A stretch of DNA of 64,000 bases, taken from assembly GCA_937872925.1 (NCBI GenBank), contig CALMUT010000129.1, positions 1-64,000 on the forward strand, in the 5' to 3' direction. Source of the DNA: an uncultured Myxococcales bacterium. Its GTDB lineage: Bacteria > Myxococcota_A > Polyangia > Polyangiales > Polyangiaceae. Below the pieces are notes generated by a model. It saw only the letters and a program-made list of their open reading frames with translations, was not told where the DNA came from and did no database searches. Of the stretch, positions 38,277 through 47,538 are shown piece by piece; positions within the stretch are counted from its first letter, which is position 1, and each line of letters starts with the position of its first letter. The translations under genes were made by a program, and so were the position numbers.

Positions 38277-39926
38277 GTGCAGCCGAGCAAAGTCATGGCC
38301 TGTCTGGCGGCCGTCGCCTGCGTCACAGGCGTGGCCGCAGCCGCCGGCCCCGTGCTGCACACTTTCTTCGAACCACAGCCCGAAGAAGATCTCGCTCTGC
38401 GGGCCACCACGGCGGGCGGCAAGATGCCCGCGGCCCTGGATACGCCGAGCGGCACCGTCCGCGCCCCGGACGTGGGCAAAGAGCCCGATCAGAGCGAAGT
38501 GGCTTACGGCGGAACGTCCACACCCAGCAGCGTGGACGCGAGCTACCGCATCGACAAGGACACCTCCCGCCCGGATCTCGTGCAATACGACGACCCCTTC
38601 ATCCCAGCCGTCACACCGTTCAAACGCCTGTACGCATACGATAGCGTCGACAGTTCCTTCGAGCTAGTCGTGCACGACAAGCGTCTCGAACGCATCACCG
38701 TGGGCGGTAACGTTGCTAGCGGCGACGACCAATTCTACGGCGACCTGGTGGTGGACCTAGCGGAAGACACTGCGGTGCGGATCCCGAGTGTCGGACCGCG
38801 AGCACGCATTCTTGCGGCCAGCACCAAGCCGGAAGTGAAGTTCGAAATATTGCGCGACGGCGCGGACAACTGGTTCGTGCGCGCGCCAACGCGCAAGCGC
38901 GTTCGGTTGGTGCTGCAGTTGGCGATTTCGCGCGCCACGTTCGGCAGCGACTTTGCCAATGTGGGTTGGTCCGCCCTCGCACGCCACGTTCCACTCTTGC
39001 CGCCTTCCGCCACGCCGGCCGCTTCTGAAGTTCTGGCCAAGCTCGGCGTGTCGAAGGCGCTCAGCCCACGGCAAGCACTCTCGCTTCTGGTCCAGCACTT
39101 CCGGGGCTTTTCGCCCTCTACGGCGCGACCGGGTGCCACGGGCATCGAGCTCTACAAGGAACTGGCGTTGGAGCAGAAGGGTGTCTGCCGGCACCGCGCC
39201 TACGCCTTCGTGATCACGGCGCTGGCGCTGGGGTTGCCGTCACGCATGGCGCGAAACGAGGCACACGCCTGGGTTGAGGTTTACGACGGCTCCTTGTGGC
39301 ACCGCGTGGATCTGGGCGGTGCTGCGGGGGAGATGCAGACGGACTTTGACCCCAGTCAGCCCGTGCACCAACCACCGGAAGATCCCTTTGCGTGGCCGGA
39401 GGGATCCGAGAGCGGTTCCGATATGGCCAACCGTGCACTCGGCAGCAGTGGCGGTGGCAACGGTTCCGGAAGCGGCAGCAGCGGCGGTGGTTCTGGCGCG
39501 TCTGGGCCGAATGCGCCTACGCCAGCCAGCTCCGGGGCTGTGCAGCCGGGCTTGGATGGTGGCCTCAGCGCCGCGCCGGGCGCCATCGGTCCCGACGGCG
39601 GAGGCGTCTCTTCCGAGGACGAACCCGACGACCGGCCCGAAGCGCGGGTTGCGGTTGCGGTGAGCACGCGCGAGTCGCGTCGCGGTGAACCGATCCCTGT
39701 GTCCGGTCGCATCGAAGCCGACGGCACAGGCTGCGGCGGCGTGCGAGTCGACTTCGCGTTGCGCGGCGAAAACGGGCAGACGATCCCCATCCAGTCCATC
39801 GCAGCCGGGGCGGACGGATCCTACTCGGGCTCCGTCGTGGTCCCTCCCAGTGTGGACGTCGGCGACTACGAGTTGGTGGTGTCGACGCCCGGGGATCAAC
39901 GTTGCGGCAGGGGATCTGCGGAATGA
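38277..39926 (+). CDS. Transglutaminase-like domain protein
   Basis: 549 residues from GTG at 38277; ATG at 38295 gives MACLAAVACVTGVAAAAG, also a good signal-like helix. The transglutaminase-like core has a full Cys-His-Asp triad: Cys304 in KGVCRHRA, His330 in NEAHAWVEVY and Asp345 in HRVDLG. A Gly/Ser/Ala-rich spacer and a C-terminal Ig-like beta domain (about residues 460-545, RGEPIPVSGRIEADG) follow. The enzyme probably hydrolyses or cross-links peptide amides outside the cytoplasm. Its TGA overlaps the ATG of the next gene as ATGA, so it is coupled to a VWA protein. Confidence 0.85.
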   Translation: MQPSKVMACLAAVACVTGVAAAAGPVLHTFFEPQPEEDLALRATTAGGKMPAALDTPSGTVRAPDVGKEPDQSEVAYGGTSTPSSVDASYRIDKDTSRPDLVQYDDPFIPAVTPFKRLYAYDSVDSSFELVVHDKRLERITVGGNVASGDDQFYGDLVVDLAEDTAVRIPSVGPRARILAASTKPEVKFEILRDGADNWFVRAPTRKRVRLVLQLAISRATFGSDFANVGWSALARHVPLLPPSATPAASEVLAKLGVSKALSPRQALSLLVQHFRGFSPSTARPGATGIELYKELALEQKGVCRHRAYAFVITALALGLPSRMARNEAHAWVEVYDGSLWHRVDLGGAAGEMQTDFDPSQPVHQPPEDPFAWPEGSESGSDMANRALGSSGGGNGSGSGSSGGGSGASGPNAPTPASSGAVQPGLDGGLSAAPGAIGPDGGGVSSEDEPDDRPEARVAVAVSTRESRRGEPIPVSGRIEADGTGCGGVRVDFALRGENGQTIPIQSIAAGADGSYSGSVVVPPSVDVGDYELVVSTPGDQRCGRGSAE

Positions 39927-41122
39927 GCGAACTGGTCGTCCCGTTCATCTATGCCCTGCGCGAGCGACAACTGAAGGTAGGCGCGCAAGAAGCGGTGCAG
40001 CTCTCTCGTGCGCTCTCGCTGGGTCTGCACCAGAACAGCTTGGACGGTTTCTACTACGTGGCGCGCGCTTTGTTGGTTCACCGCGAGAGCGATCTGGACA
40101 AATTCGATGAAGCCTTCCTGAGCCATTTCAAAGGCGTGGTGATCGAAACGGTCAGCGCCCTCTCCGAGCTGGAAGAGTGGCTCAAAGATCCCAAGGTGCT
40201 CGAAGGACTGACGGACGCAGAAAAGGCGGCGATCCAAGAACTTTCGCCGGAAGAACTGCGGGAACTCTTGGAGCAGCGCCTGCGCGAGCAGACCGAACGG
40301 CACGAGGGTGGCAATCGTTGGATCGGAACCGGCGGTACTAGCCCGTTTGGGACGGGCGGCTATCACCCCAGCGGCATCAGCATGCGCGCCGGCAGCAAGG
40401 GCAAGGGTGGACGCAGTGCCATGGGCATGGCCGACGCCCGGCGCTACCGTCCGTACCGCTCGGACATCGTGCTCGACGTGCGTCAGATCCAGGTAGCCTT
40501 GCGCAAGCTTCGCAGCTTCACCCGGGAAGGCGTCGAAGAAGAGCTAGATATCGACGCCACCATCGATGCAACCGCTAGCAACGGCGGCGAGCTCGAGATC
40601 GTGCTGCGGCGTCCGCGTCGCTCCAACACGCGCGTACTCTTGATGATGGACGTGGGTGGGTCCATGGACCCCTACGCACACACTTGCTCGCAGCTATTTT
40701 CGGCGGCGCGTCGCGCGTCGAACTTCCGCGAGCTGCGCACGTTCTACTTTCACAACACCATCTATGGTCGGGTCTACGGCACGGATTCCTTGATGGAGCC
40801 CACGGAGCTGCCGCATCTGCTGGACCAACTCAATGGGCGATGGAAAGTGGTGATGGTCGGCGACGCCGCCATGGCTCCGGGGGAGCTGCTCGGTACCGGG
40901 CCCTGGGGCACCCCGGGCGCAGTCAGTGGCTTGGACTGGCTCAACCTCGTTGCGCATCGCTTCGAGCGCTGCGTGTGGCTGAATCCGGATCCGCCGAACT
41001 ATTGGGGTGGCGGCACCTGCAAGGCGATCGGCGAAGTGTTCCCCATGTTCCCGCTGACCCTGGAAGGACTGAGCGAGGCCATGGCCAGCCTGTCCCAGGC
41101 TCGCGGGCGCCGCGGCCGGTAA
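39923..41122 (+). CDS. VWA domain protein of the CoxE-like type
   Basis: 399 residues from the ATG at 39923, which overlaps the preceding stop as ATGA. No signal peptide is visible, so it is probably cytoplasmic. The MIDAS is MMDVGGSMDPY, with Gly in place of the middle Ser, which is the usual form in this CoxE-related family. It is followed by LRTFYFHNTIYGRVYGTD. N-terminal helices (KAAIQELSPEELRELLEQRLREQTE) and a Gly-rich linker precede it. Relatives usually partner a MoxR-type AAA+ ATPase, and none is in the window. Pairing with a transglutaminase instead is noted in the findings. Confidence 0.85.
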   Translation: MSELVVPFIYALRERQLKVGAQEAVQLSRALSLGLHQNSLDGFYYVARALLVHRESDLDKFDEAFLSHFKGVVIETVSALSELEEWLKDPKVLEGLTDAEKAAIQELSPEELRELLEQRLREQTERHEGGNRWIGTGGTSPFGTGGYHPSGISMRAGSKGKGGRSAMGMADARRYRPYRSDIVLDVRQIQVALRKLRSFTREGVEEELDIDATIDATASNGGELEIVLRRPRRSNTRVLLMMDVGGSMDPYAHTCSQLFSAARRASNFRELRTFYFHNTIYGRVYGTDSLMEPTELPHLLDQLNGRWKVVMVGDAAMAPGELLGTGPWGTPGAVSGLDWLNLVAHRFERCVWLNPDPPNYWGGGTCKAIGEVFPMFPLTLEGLSEAMASLSQARGRRGR

Positions 41123-41198
41123 CGCGAACAGGAAACGGGCTGTTGGCGTCACGTTCGGGAGCCGGAGGGTGACGCAAAACGCGCGGCTGCCCGCTGTC

Positions 41199-43112
41199 AT
41201 GCTGCAGCGCATCTGGCTTCTGGCCACGCTTCTTGCGTGCGGGACGTTTGCGGCGACGGCGCGTGCCCAGACGCCGGGCTGTCCGCCGGACTTACCCGCG
41301 TGGGTCGAGAACTGCGCTCAGACCGAGCGGTTCGATCTGCGGCTGATGCGCTGTCCCGAGCGTCGCGCGGTGGTGCAAATGAACGCAGAGCTCGATGTCG
41401 AATTGAGCGCCAACTCGGAGCAGGGTTTTCGTCGCGTGGGTGACATCACGCTTTCACCCATCGCCGAAATAGACGACTGGTCACAGGAGTCTGAGGCACG
41501 TCGCCGTGGGTTGGATGCATTGACGGCCTGTGTCGCTCGCGGACCACCACCGCTGCCCGCTGCCGCGCAGTCCCACGCCGGCATCAGAGTGCCCTGGCTC
41601 TGTTTGGCGGTGCTCGTGCTGCTGCTGCTCGCGGCGGGGAAGCCGAAAGCGGGCGACGCAGCGAGACTGCTGCGCGGGCTGCTCATCGCGGCGTCGTGCG
41701 TCGTGGCGACTCTGTTGCTTCGCAGCGCGCTCTTTCCGGCGGCGTTCTTTCACCAGAACGGCCATGGAGCGCGCTGGGTCCAGATCGCGCTTGCCGGCGC
41801 ATCGGAATACGGCCCTGGCTTTTCGGAGCTGTTCGGCTGGGCGGCAGCGCTGACAGGCCCCAGGGCGGAGCGCGGCGTGTTTGCGTTGCAGGCCGTGCTT
41901 GGCGCGATCACGCCCGTGGCAGTCTATTGCACTGCCCGCGCTGTGGGTGGCGCACGCGTGCTTTCCGCAGCCGCTGCGGCTTCTGTGGCGCTGGAGCCAG
42001 TGCTTGCGCGCATCGCACGCAGTGAGTCGTACTTTTCGGTGGGTGCGTCATTGGCCTTTATTGCGGTGGCGCTGCTGTGCGTCGGGTTCGCACGCGCCAA
42101 GCTGGATCGCCGCGCTGCGCTCTTCGCGCTGGCTGCAGGTGCCGTCCTGGCCCAGGGCGTGCGCGTGCATCCTTTGGCTTGGGTGCCCCTCAGCCTGGCG
42201 CCTGGCGTGGTGCTCTTCGGCCTTGGTAGTCTGCGACGCAGAGCCAAGTGCGCACTCTTCGCCTACGTCATCGTCGGCGCGGTCACTTTGGTCACGAGCG
42301 GCGGCGAATTGCTGCAGGTGATGGGTGGTGGTTTGGGCCGCAGCTGGTTGCCGCGTGCAGGATTTCGAAGTGACGCGCTGGGCTCGGGGATCGTTGTCGC
42401 TGGCTTGCTCCTGTCGTCCATTCCCCTGGTAGTGCTGCGCAGCGCTCGCGGCCTGGCGTATTCGGTCTATGGCGCGCTGCTATGCACCGTGGCGGCGGGC
42501 ACCGACATGCTCAGCGCGCCGAACCCCGCCGTCGATGCTGCGTCGGTGCGCTGGTACTTCCCCCCTGCGCTCTGCGCATTCGTGGCCAGTGCGGCAGCCC
42601 TGACGCGGATTTGGAAGCGCCGCCTCGTGCTTGGGCGTGCCGGTTCCCTCGCCAAACGTGTGGTCGCCGTGCCGGTCTTGGCCCTCGGTATCGGGGTCGC
42701 GCTTTCTTGGAGCCAGTACGGCGGGGTCCTGAGACAAATGCCGACGGACGCCCTCGAGACGATGCACTTCATGCTCTGGCGCGAGCAGCTGCCCCAAGAC
42801 GCCGACGTTGCCTACCTCGGGCGCGCGGAGTCGTCGCTGTTGGTGCTGCCTTTGTACAATCTGCACGACGCGCCGCGCGCCCGCGTCATTGAAGTGGACG
42901 GGCACATCCCGAAACAAGGAGACCGCCCGTTGTTCTACTACCGCTCCAGCCTGTGTTCGACGCCAGGGGGTGCATCGGCGTGCGCGGGGTTCGAAAGCGC
43001 CGCACGGCTCCGACTCGTGAGCGCGATGGACCTACCCGCCCGCAGCAGCATGCGCTGGGCCAAATACCAGACGCCCAAGGTGCACGTGGCACTCTACGAA
43101 GTGATGCCCTGA
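41199..43112 (+). CDS. Polytopic membrane protein, GT-C glycosyltransferase-like
   Basis: About 637 residues from the ATG at 41199, which begins a signal peptide (MLQRIWLLATLLACGTFAATARAQ). GTG at 41169 is an alternative. A Cys-containing soluble domain (residues about 25-125) is followed by nine to eleven hydrophobic helices. FHQNGHGARWVQIALAGASEYGPGFSELFGW in pieces resembles the first periplasmic loop of GT-C/PMT-type glycosyltransferases. The assignment is tentative: no lipid-sugar synthesis genes are near. The soluble C-terminal tail has RVIEVDGHIPKQGDRPLFYYR. Confidence 0.65.
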   Translation: MLQRIWLLATLLACGTFAATARAQTPGCPPDLPAWVENCAQTERFDLRLMRCPERRAVVQMNAELDVELSANSEQGFRRVGDITLSPIAEIDDWSQESEARRRGLDALTACVARGPPPLPAAAQSHAGIRVPWLCLAVLVLLLLAAGKPKAGDAARLLRGLLIAASCVVATLLLRSALFPAAFFHQNGHGARWVQIALAGASEYGPGFSELFGWAAALTGPRAERGVFALQAVLGAITPVAVYCTARAVGGARVLSAAAAASVALEPVLARIARSESYFSVGASLAFIAVALLCVGFARAKLDRRAALFALAAGAVLAQGVRVHPLAWVPLSLAPGVVLFGLGSLRRRAKCALFAYVIVGAVTLVTSGGELLQVMGGGLGRSWLPRAGFRSDALGSGIVVAGLLLSSIPLVVLRSARGLAYSVYGALLCTVAAGTDMLSAPNPAVDAASVRWYFPPALCAFVASAAALTRIWKRRLVLGRAGSLAKRVVAVPVLALGIGVALSWSQYGGVLRQMPTDALETMHFMLWREQLPQDADVAYLGRAESSLLVLPLYNLHDAPRARVIEVDGHIPKQGDRPLFYYRSSLCSTPGGASACAGFESAARLRLVSAMDLPARSSMRWAKYQTPKVHVALYEVMP

Positions 43113-43121
43113 CGCGCCACC

Positions 43122-44933
43122 GTGCTATGGATGCCTGCGGTGCAACGGCTCGCGCTTTTTGCCCTAGCCAGGGGGGTAGACCAAGGGCAAACGCAGCACG
43201 CTTACGCTGCGTTGAAAGGATTTGATCCGCTGCTGCGACTCAGCGCGCGACGCAAGCTGCGCCGGTCGCTTTCGCGCGCGCGCTTGATGACGAATCAGCA
43301 AGACGAAACCCACCACATGCGTCTTGCGTTCATCGAGCTGTCCGGGCGCACCCTCAGTGCGGATTTCGACGACGTCGAGGCGGTTCGAGCGGAACAAGCC
43401 AGCGCCGCGGTTGGCCTGCAGCCGCCGCGGCGCGGTCCTTGGCTCAGCCTGGGCGGGAGCTGCTTCGTCGTATTCGCTGTTGTCGCTGCGGTTGTGGCGT
43501 TCCGGATCACGCGCCCCTTCGACCCCCGAGCGACTGTCGCGGGACAGGTCTTCGCCAAGGATGTGCCGGACTTCGTCGTTGCGCTTTCCCATGACGACTC
43601 GGCGAAGGTCGAAGCGGCGCGGGCGCGGGCGACGGGTGCGGCTGCAAAAAAAGCGCTGGGCGACCCCGTGGTGCAGAGCCTCGGCGAATTGCTGGTGGCC
43701 ACGGAGGGCTTTCGCACTGCGGGCCTGGAAGACCGTAAAGCACGTGATCACTACGAGCTAAACACCGCAGGCCTCAACCGGGCACTTGCGCAGCAAGGCA
43801 AGCCATACTTCGTGGACGCTGATTTCGTCGGCACCGCCCAAGTGGTTTCTCCGATCCTGCTCGGGTTCTACGTGCAGAGCGAAGCCCAAGTACAAAGCGG
43901 AACCGCAAGCGATCGCGTTGTGCACTTGTGGCGCCTCGATAAGCTCAATTTGAACCAAAACTACTACGGCTATACGCGACCCAGCACGCCTGCGGCGATC
44001 GTCCTGCTCGATCAGATTGAGAGCGATTTGGTGCGTGACGTCCTGCCCGCCCTGCCCGCAACCGAGACCATGCACCTGGTCGACGAAGAAACCGAGATCA
44101 AGAACCCGCCCTGGGTGGAAAAGCTGAATCTGCGCGGCGCAAAGCTGGTGCGAGAGTACTTCGCCGCGGTGCCCGAGGGCCGAGATGCGTCGGTCCAAAA
44201 GGTCGGCGAGCTTCTGGCACGCCGTCGCGCGCTGGTGGCCAAGTGGCGCACGGAGCTGGCAGGTCTTGGGCACGTCTTGGTCGTGCCCGAGCGCCTCGTC
44301 CCCGAAGCGGACTACGCCGAGGAACTATCCTTGCGAGTGCCGCGCGCGGGACTGCACGAATGGGATGCGCTGCACGACGAACTCCTGACGCGCGGGCATC
44401 TGGCCGCTTTTGAGCGACTGCGGGATCATTATGTGGCCAGCGTGGAGCGCCACGAGGTGCAGCACCGTTTAGATTACCGTCGGGATCTTGTGCCTGTCCC
44501 GCTCCTGCTCGCCGAGTTGCTTGGCGTGGACAATCCTCTGGATGCGCCCTACGGAACCCGTGCCGCTCGGGCGCGTGATGAGATGAGCGCCTTCTTGGCG
44601 AGCGTGATTGACTCGGGTCCCTCGCCGGCACTGGAACTCGCGCTGATGGCGCGCCATGCCTTCGCGAAACACTCCCTGGGCAATGCCTACTCCTACGCCG
44701 TGCTCGCCGCATTCATCGGCATCGCTCGAGAACTGAAGATCGACACCGAAGAGCTGTTGCGGGGTCGTCGCATCCGCCGGGAGCACACCGCCGCACTGTT
44801 CTTGGCGCTTACGGCGCGCCCGCCAGAACAAATCCGCGAAGCGGCGCGGCGCTTCTACAAAGAGAGCTACGGGCAAGCGTTGCCGGCCGTGAAAACGACT
44901 TCGTCAAAGAAGAACACCCCATGGCGCCACTGA
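43122..44933 (+). CDS. Single-span membrane protein with HExxH motif
   Basis: 603 residues from GTG at 43122. ATG at 43131 or ATG at 43287 (MTNQQDETHH) are alternatives. A transmembrane helix (SCFVVFAVVAAVVAFRI, near residue 115) follows a cytoplasmic N terminus. The C-terminal 450 residues are helical. VERHEVQHRLDYRRD puts HExxH at residues 444-448, and a Glu at residue 487 (RARDEMSAFL) sits where gluzincins place a third ligand. I know no named family with this layout, so a zinc peptidase role is inferred from the motif. It lies 9 bp after the GT-C-like gene and overlaps the next gene by 13 bp, suggesting one transcript. Confidence 0.7.
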   Translation: MLWMPAVQRLALFALARGVDQGQTQHAYAALKGFDPLLRLSARRKLRRSLSRARLMTNQQDETHHMRLAFIELSGRTLSADFDDVEAVRAEQASAAVGLQPPRRGPWLSLGGSCFVVFAVVAAVVAFRITRPFDPRATVAGQVFAKDVPDFVVALSHDDSAKVEAARARATGAAAKKALGDPVVQSLGELLVATEGFRTAGLEDRKARDHYELNTAGLNRALAQQGKPYFVDADFVGTAQVVSPILLGFYVQSEAQVQSGTASDRVVHLWRLDKLNLNQNYYGYTRPSTPAAIVLLDQIESDLVRDVLPALPATETMHLVDEETEIKNPPWVEKLNLRGAKLVREYFAAVPEGRDASVQKVGELLARRRALVAKWRTELAGLGHVLVVPERLVPEADYAEELSLRVPRAGLHEWDALHDELLTRGHLAAFERLRDHYVASVERHEVQHRLDYRRDLVPVPLLLAELLGVDNPLDAPYGTRAARARDEMSAFLASVIDSGPSPALELALMARHAFAKHSLGNAYSYAVLAAFIGIARELKIDTEELLRGRRIRREHTAALFLALTARPPEQIREAARRFYKESYGQALPAVKTTSSKKNTPWRH

Positions 44934-45469
44934 CGCGACGTGGGTTCTGCAGGCTGCTGCCACAGTGCGCCGCCCTCGCTCTCTTGGCGCAACGGGCGCT
45001 GGCCGCGGCACCCGTCATCGCGGCTGGGCGCGAGAAGGAGGTGATGGCGCTGTTCGCGCCTTTTGCCCTGGGTGCTGCGGTGACACCGGAGATGAAGCTA
45101 TGGAACGTGCGTGTGGCGCCCGAGCACATCACCGTAGAATTGACGGGCGCTGCGACGGCCACGCTGCGTCTGGAACACCCGGAGCGGAGCCAGAGCAGCG
45201 AGCGCAGCAAGAGCTTCGCGTTCCAGCGGGATGCTGCAGCCGCATCTGGCGCCGGCAAGATCGCGGCGGACGCACTGGTGGCAAGCGTGCGAGGGAACGA
45301 TGCGGGGGATTTTTGGGACGATGCGCCGGAGCCCGCGCCGATGACGGAGGCGCCGCAGGCAGCGTCACAGCAGGGATTCGAGGCCATGTGGCTTCCCGCG
45401 GTGGTCACCGTGGTTGCCGGCGCCGGAGCCCTGTGGCTGGCGCGTCGATCGGCCGACTCGGGCGCATGA
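44921..45469 (+). CDS. Membrane protein with Tat-like signal
   Basis: 182 residues. The N terminus (MAPLTRRGFCRLLPQCAALALLAQRALAAA) has a twin Arg before the hydrophobic stretch, compatible with a Tat signal. A beta-rich segment (MKLWNVRVAPEHITVELTGAATATLRLEHPE) follows. A C-terminal transmembrane helix (WLPAVVTVVAGAGALWLARR) anchors it. No family is recognised. It overlaps the upstream HExxH gene by 13 bp and probably functions with it. Confidence 0.65.
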   Translation: MAPLTRRGFCRLLPQCAALALLAQRALAAAPVIAAGREKEVMALFAPFALGAAVTPEMKLWNVRVAPEHITVELTGAATATLRLEHPERSQSSERSKSFAFQRDAAAASGAGKIAADALVASVRGNDAGDFWDDAPEPAPMTEAPQAASQQGFEAMWLPAVVTVVAGAGALWLARRSADSGA

Positions 45470-45659
45470 CGCGCGCACGTTGCGAGGGGCCGCGCCGCGC
45501 GCTACACGCTGAGCTGCGCCGCGAACGGAGACGCCATGCGGTCAGCCTCGTCCCCGGCGGGCCGACGGGGTGTGACGCGCATCGCGGAGAGCCGAAGGGT
45601 GTGACGCTGCGGAAGGTATTGGCGCAGGATCTGCTGGACCGGCGCCTGCCGAGATTTCG

Positions 45660-46406
45660 GTGTACAGTGTGTCCGTGACTTATCGGAATGCTTGGCTTGC
45701 TTTGGTGGTGGGGTGCGCGGTTTCGTGCGCATGGGCGTGCGATCTGAATCCGCAGCCGGAAGTGCCGAGCGGCGCAGCAGCAGCGGCAGGCGCGGGTGGT
45801 TTTGGCGGCACGGCCGCCGGATCGGGCCTCGGGGGATCCGCTGGCGCGGGCATCGGCGGCTACGGTGGCGGCGCCGGTGCGGGCGCGACCAGTGGCCCCG
45901 GTGGTAGCGGCGGCGGCAGCGGCGGCGGCACCGGCATCACGGACTGTCTGCCTGCGTGCAATGCGGGCGAAGTTTGCAACCTGGGCAAGTGCGTCGACGA
46001 TCCCTGCGAGCCAAACTCCTGCGACGCGAAACAAGCCTGCAAGCCAAACGCGGACTTCTCCGCCGCAGGCTGCTTCGATTCCTGCGCTAGCGTGAACTGT
46101 GCCGCCGCCGAGCAATGCGATGACGGCAAGTGCGCGCCCACGGGCTGCAGCGTGACCTGCGCCGCTGGCGAGGTGTGTCTGCCTGGCGGCGACGGCGGAT
46201 ACGCCTGTGTGCCGGATCCCTGCACAACCGAAGCCGGCGTTCTATGCGGCGCGAACCAGGCTTGTGATCCGCTGACCCTGGGCTGCGTGCTCGACCCGTG
46301 CATTGGCGTGAAGTGCCCGGCGGGACAGACTTGCAACGCGGGACAGTGTGTTTACGCCGCGGACGCGGGCGGCGACGCTGGCGGTTCTGACGCAGCAAAC
46401 GACTGA
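45660..46406 (+). CDS. Cys-rich predicted lipoprotein
   Basis: About 248 residues from GTG at 45660; GTG at 45675 gives MTYRNAWLALVVGC. The signal ends near CAWAC with the lipidated Cys. A Gly/Ala tether of about 60 residues is followed by some 24 Cys in repeated short modules (CNAGEVCNLGKCVDDPCEPNSCD; CGANQACDPLTLGC), similar to EGF-like or TIL-like modules. A disulfide-rich surface protein; function unknown. Confidence 0.75.
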   Translation: MYSVSVTYRNAWLALVVGCAVSCAWACDLNPQPEVPSGAAAAAGAGGFGGTAAGSGLGGSAGAGIGGYGGGAGAGATSGPGGSGGGSGGGTGITDCLPACNAGEVCNLGKCVDDPCEPNSCDAKQACKPNADFSAAGCFDSCASVNCAAAEQCDDGKCAPTGCSVTCAAGEVCLPGGDGGYACVPDPCTTEAGVLCGANQACDPLTLGCVLDPCIGVKCPAGQTCNAGQCVYAADAGGDAGGSDAAND

Positions 46407-46513
46407 GTGCATCGCTCCAACGCAATGGTGCCGCGCGGAAAACGACGCGCTGGCGCTATTGCGATCATGGGCTGCCCGCGGTACTTGGAGTGAGCTCAGG
46501 AAGGGGACACTCG

Positions 46514-47248
46514 ATGACACGTCGCACTCGGTGGAATGAAACGATCGCGCTCTCGGCAGTCGTGCTTGCACTTTTGGCCTGCAAACGCAGCGCAGAACAA
46601 GAACAAGCGCCGCCCGCACCCGCAGCACCCGCCGCGCCCGCCGCGGCCGCTGGCAACCACGCTGGAACGTACACCATCAGTGCCGCCGCCAATCCCGGTG
46701 GTGGAGGCGGCTACAAAGGCAGCGTGGACATCAGTGCTGTCGGCAGCGCATTCAAGTTGAAGTGGACCCTCGAAGGGCAGCCCGGCTACAGCGGCGTGGG
46801 CATCGACCAAGACGGGATCCTTGGGGTCGGCTGGGGCACTGGCGAGCGCTATGGCGTCGTGGTGTATCAGGTCGACGGAGGAACTCTGAAGGGGCGCTGG
46901 GCCACCAGCGCCGCGGAGCAGGGCGTGGGCCTAGAGACGGCGACCGGTCCCGAGGGATTGAGCGGTACCTATCAGGTTGTGGGTACGAACCCCGTCGGTG
47001 GCAACAGCTACAAGGGCGCACTGGCGATCGCGCCGGCTGGCTCCATCTACACCGTGGCATGGTCACTGACGAGCGGAGAGAAGTACTCCGGCATCGGCAT
47101 CCTCGAAGGCAAGACCTTCGTCGTCGGCTGGGGCATCGGAGGCAGTGCCGGCGTGGTGCTCTACAAGAGTTCTGGCACTGGCCTGGACGGCAAATGGGCG
47201 ACGCCGGGCAACACCGCCGTCGGCACCGAGACGCTCGCGAGGAACTAA
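46514..47248 (+). CDS. Lipoprotein with two internal repeats
   Basis: About 244 residues from the ATG at 46514. Signal MTRRTRWNETIALSAVVLALLAC. An Ala/Pro tether precedes two homologous units of about 85-90 residues: GTYTISAAANPGGGGGYKGSVDI ... VGVGIDQDGILGVGWG, then GTYQVVGTNPVGGNSYKGALAI ... GIGILEGKTFVVGWG. They share Gly and aromatic positions and each probably forms an antiparallel beta unit. Function unknown. Confidence 0.8.
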   Translation: MTRRTRWNETIALSAVVLALLACKRSAEQEQAPPAPAAPAAPAAAAGNHAGTYTISAAANPGGGGGYKGSVDISAVGSAFKLKWTLEGQPGYSGVGIDQDGILGVGWGTGERYGVVVYQVDGGTLKGRWATSAAEQGVGLETATGPEGLSGTYQVVGTNPVGGNSYKGALAIAPAGSIYTVAWSLTSGEKYSGIGILEGKTFVVGWGIGGSAGVVLYKSSGTGLDGKWATPGNTAVGTETLARN

Positions 47249-47538
47249 CGCGCCGCGCGCGAGCCCGACGATCCGGGCGGGGCGAGGGGATCGCGGTAAA
47301 CGTCCGCGAGCTCGAGCCGACAGTCCAAAAAAGAAAACGCACTGGTAGCGGAACGCACCGCTTCGGCCGGCAAAAAAACGATCAGCATACAAACTGATTT
47401 CTTCGAGCCCTCACCCCCATACCCCGGGCGCCTCCTTGTCCCGGCGCCCCAATGCCCGGCGCCCCAATGCCCGCCCCAATGCCCGGCGCCCCCGCGCACA
47501 TGGTGGCCAAACGACTGCCGCCGCCTCTCCAGCACGCC
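47249..47538. repeat. Intergenic region with 15-bp tandem repeat
   Basis: At 47440-47493 the 15-bp unit CCCGGCGCCCCAATG occurs two full times plus a 12-bp copy and a partial copy. The rest of this 290-bp convergent spacer shows no gene I can support; the short frames there are repeat-derived. Confidence 0.6.
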
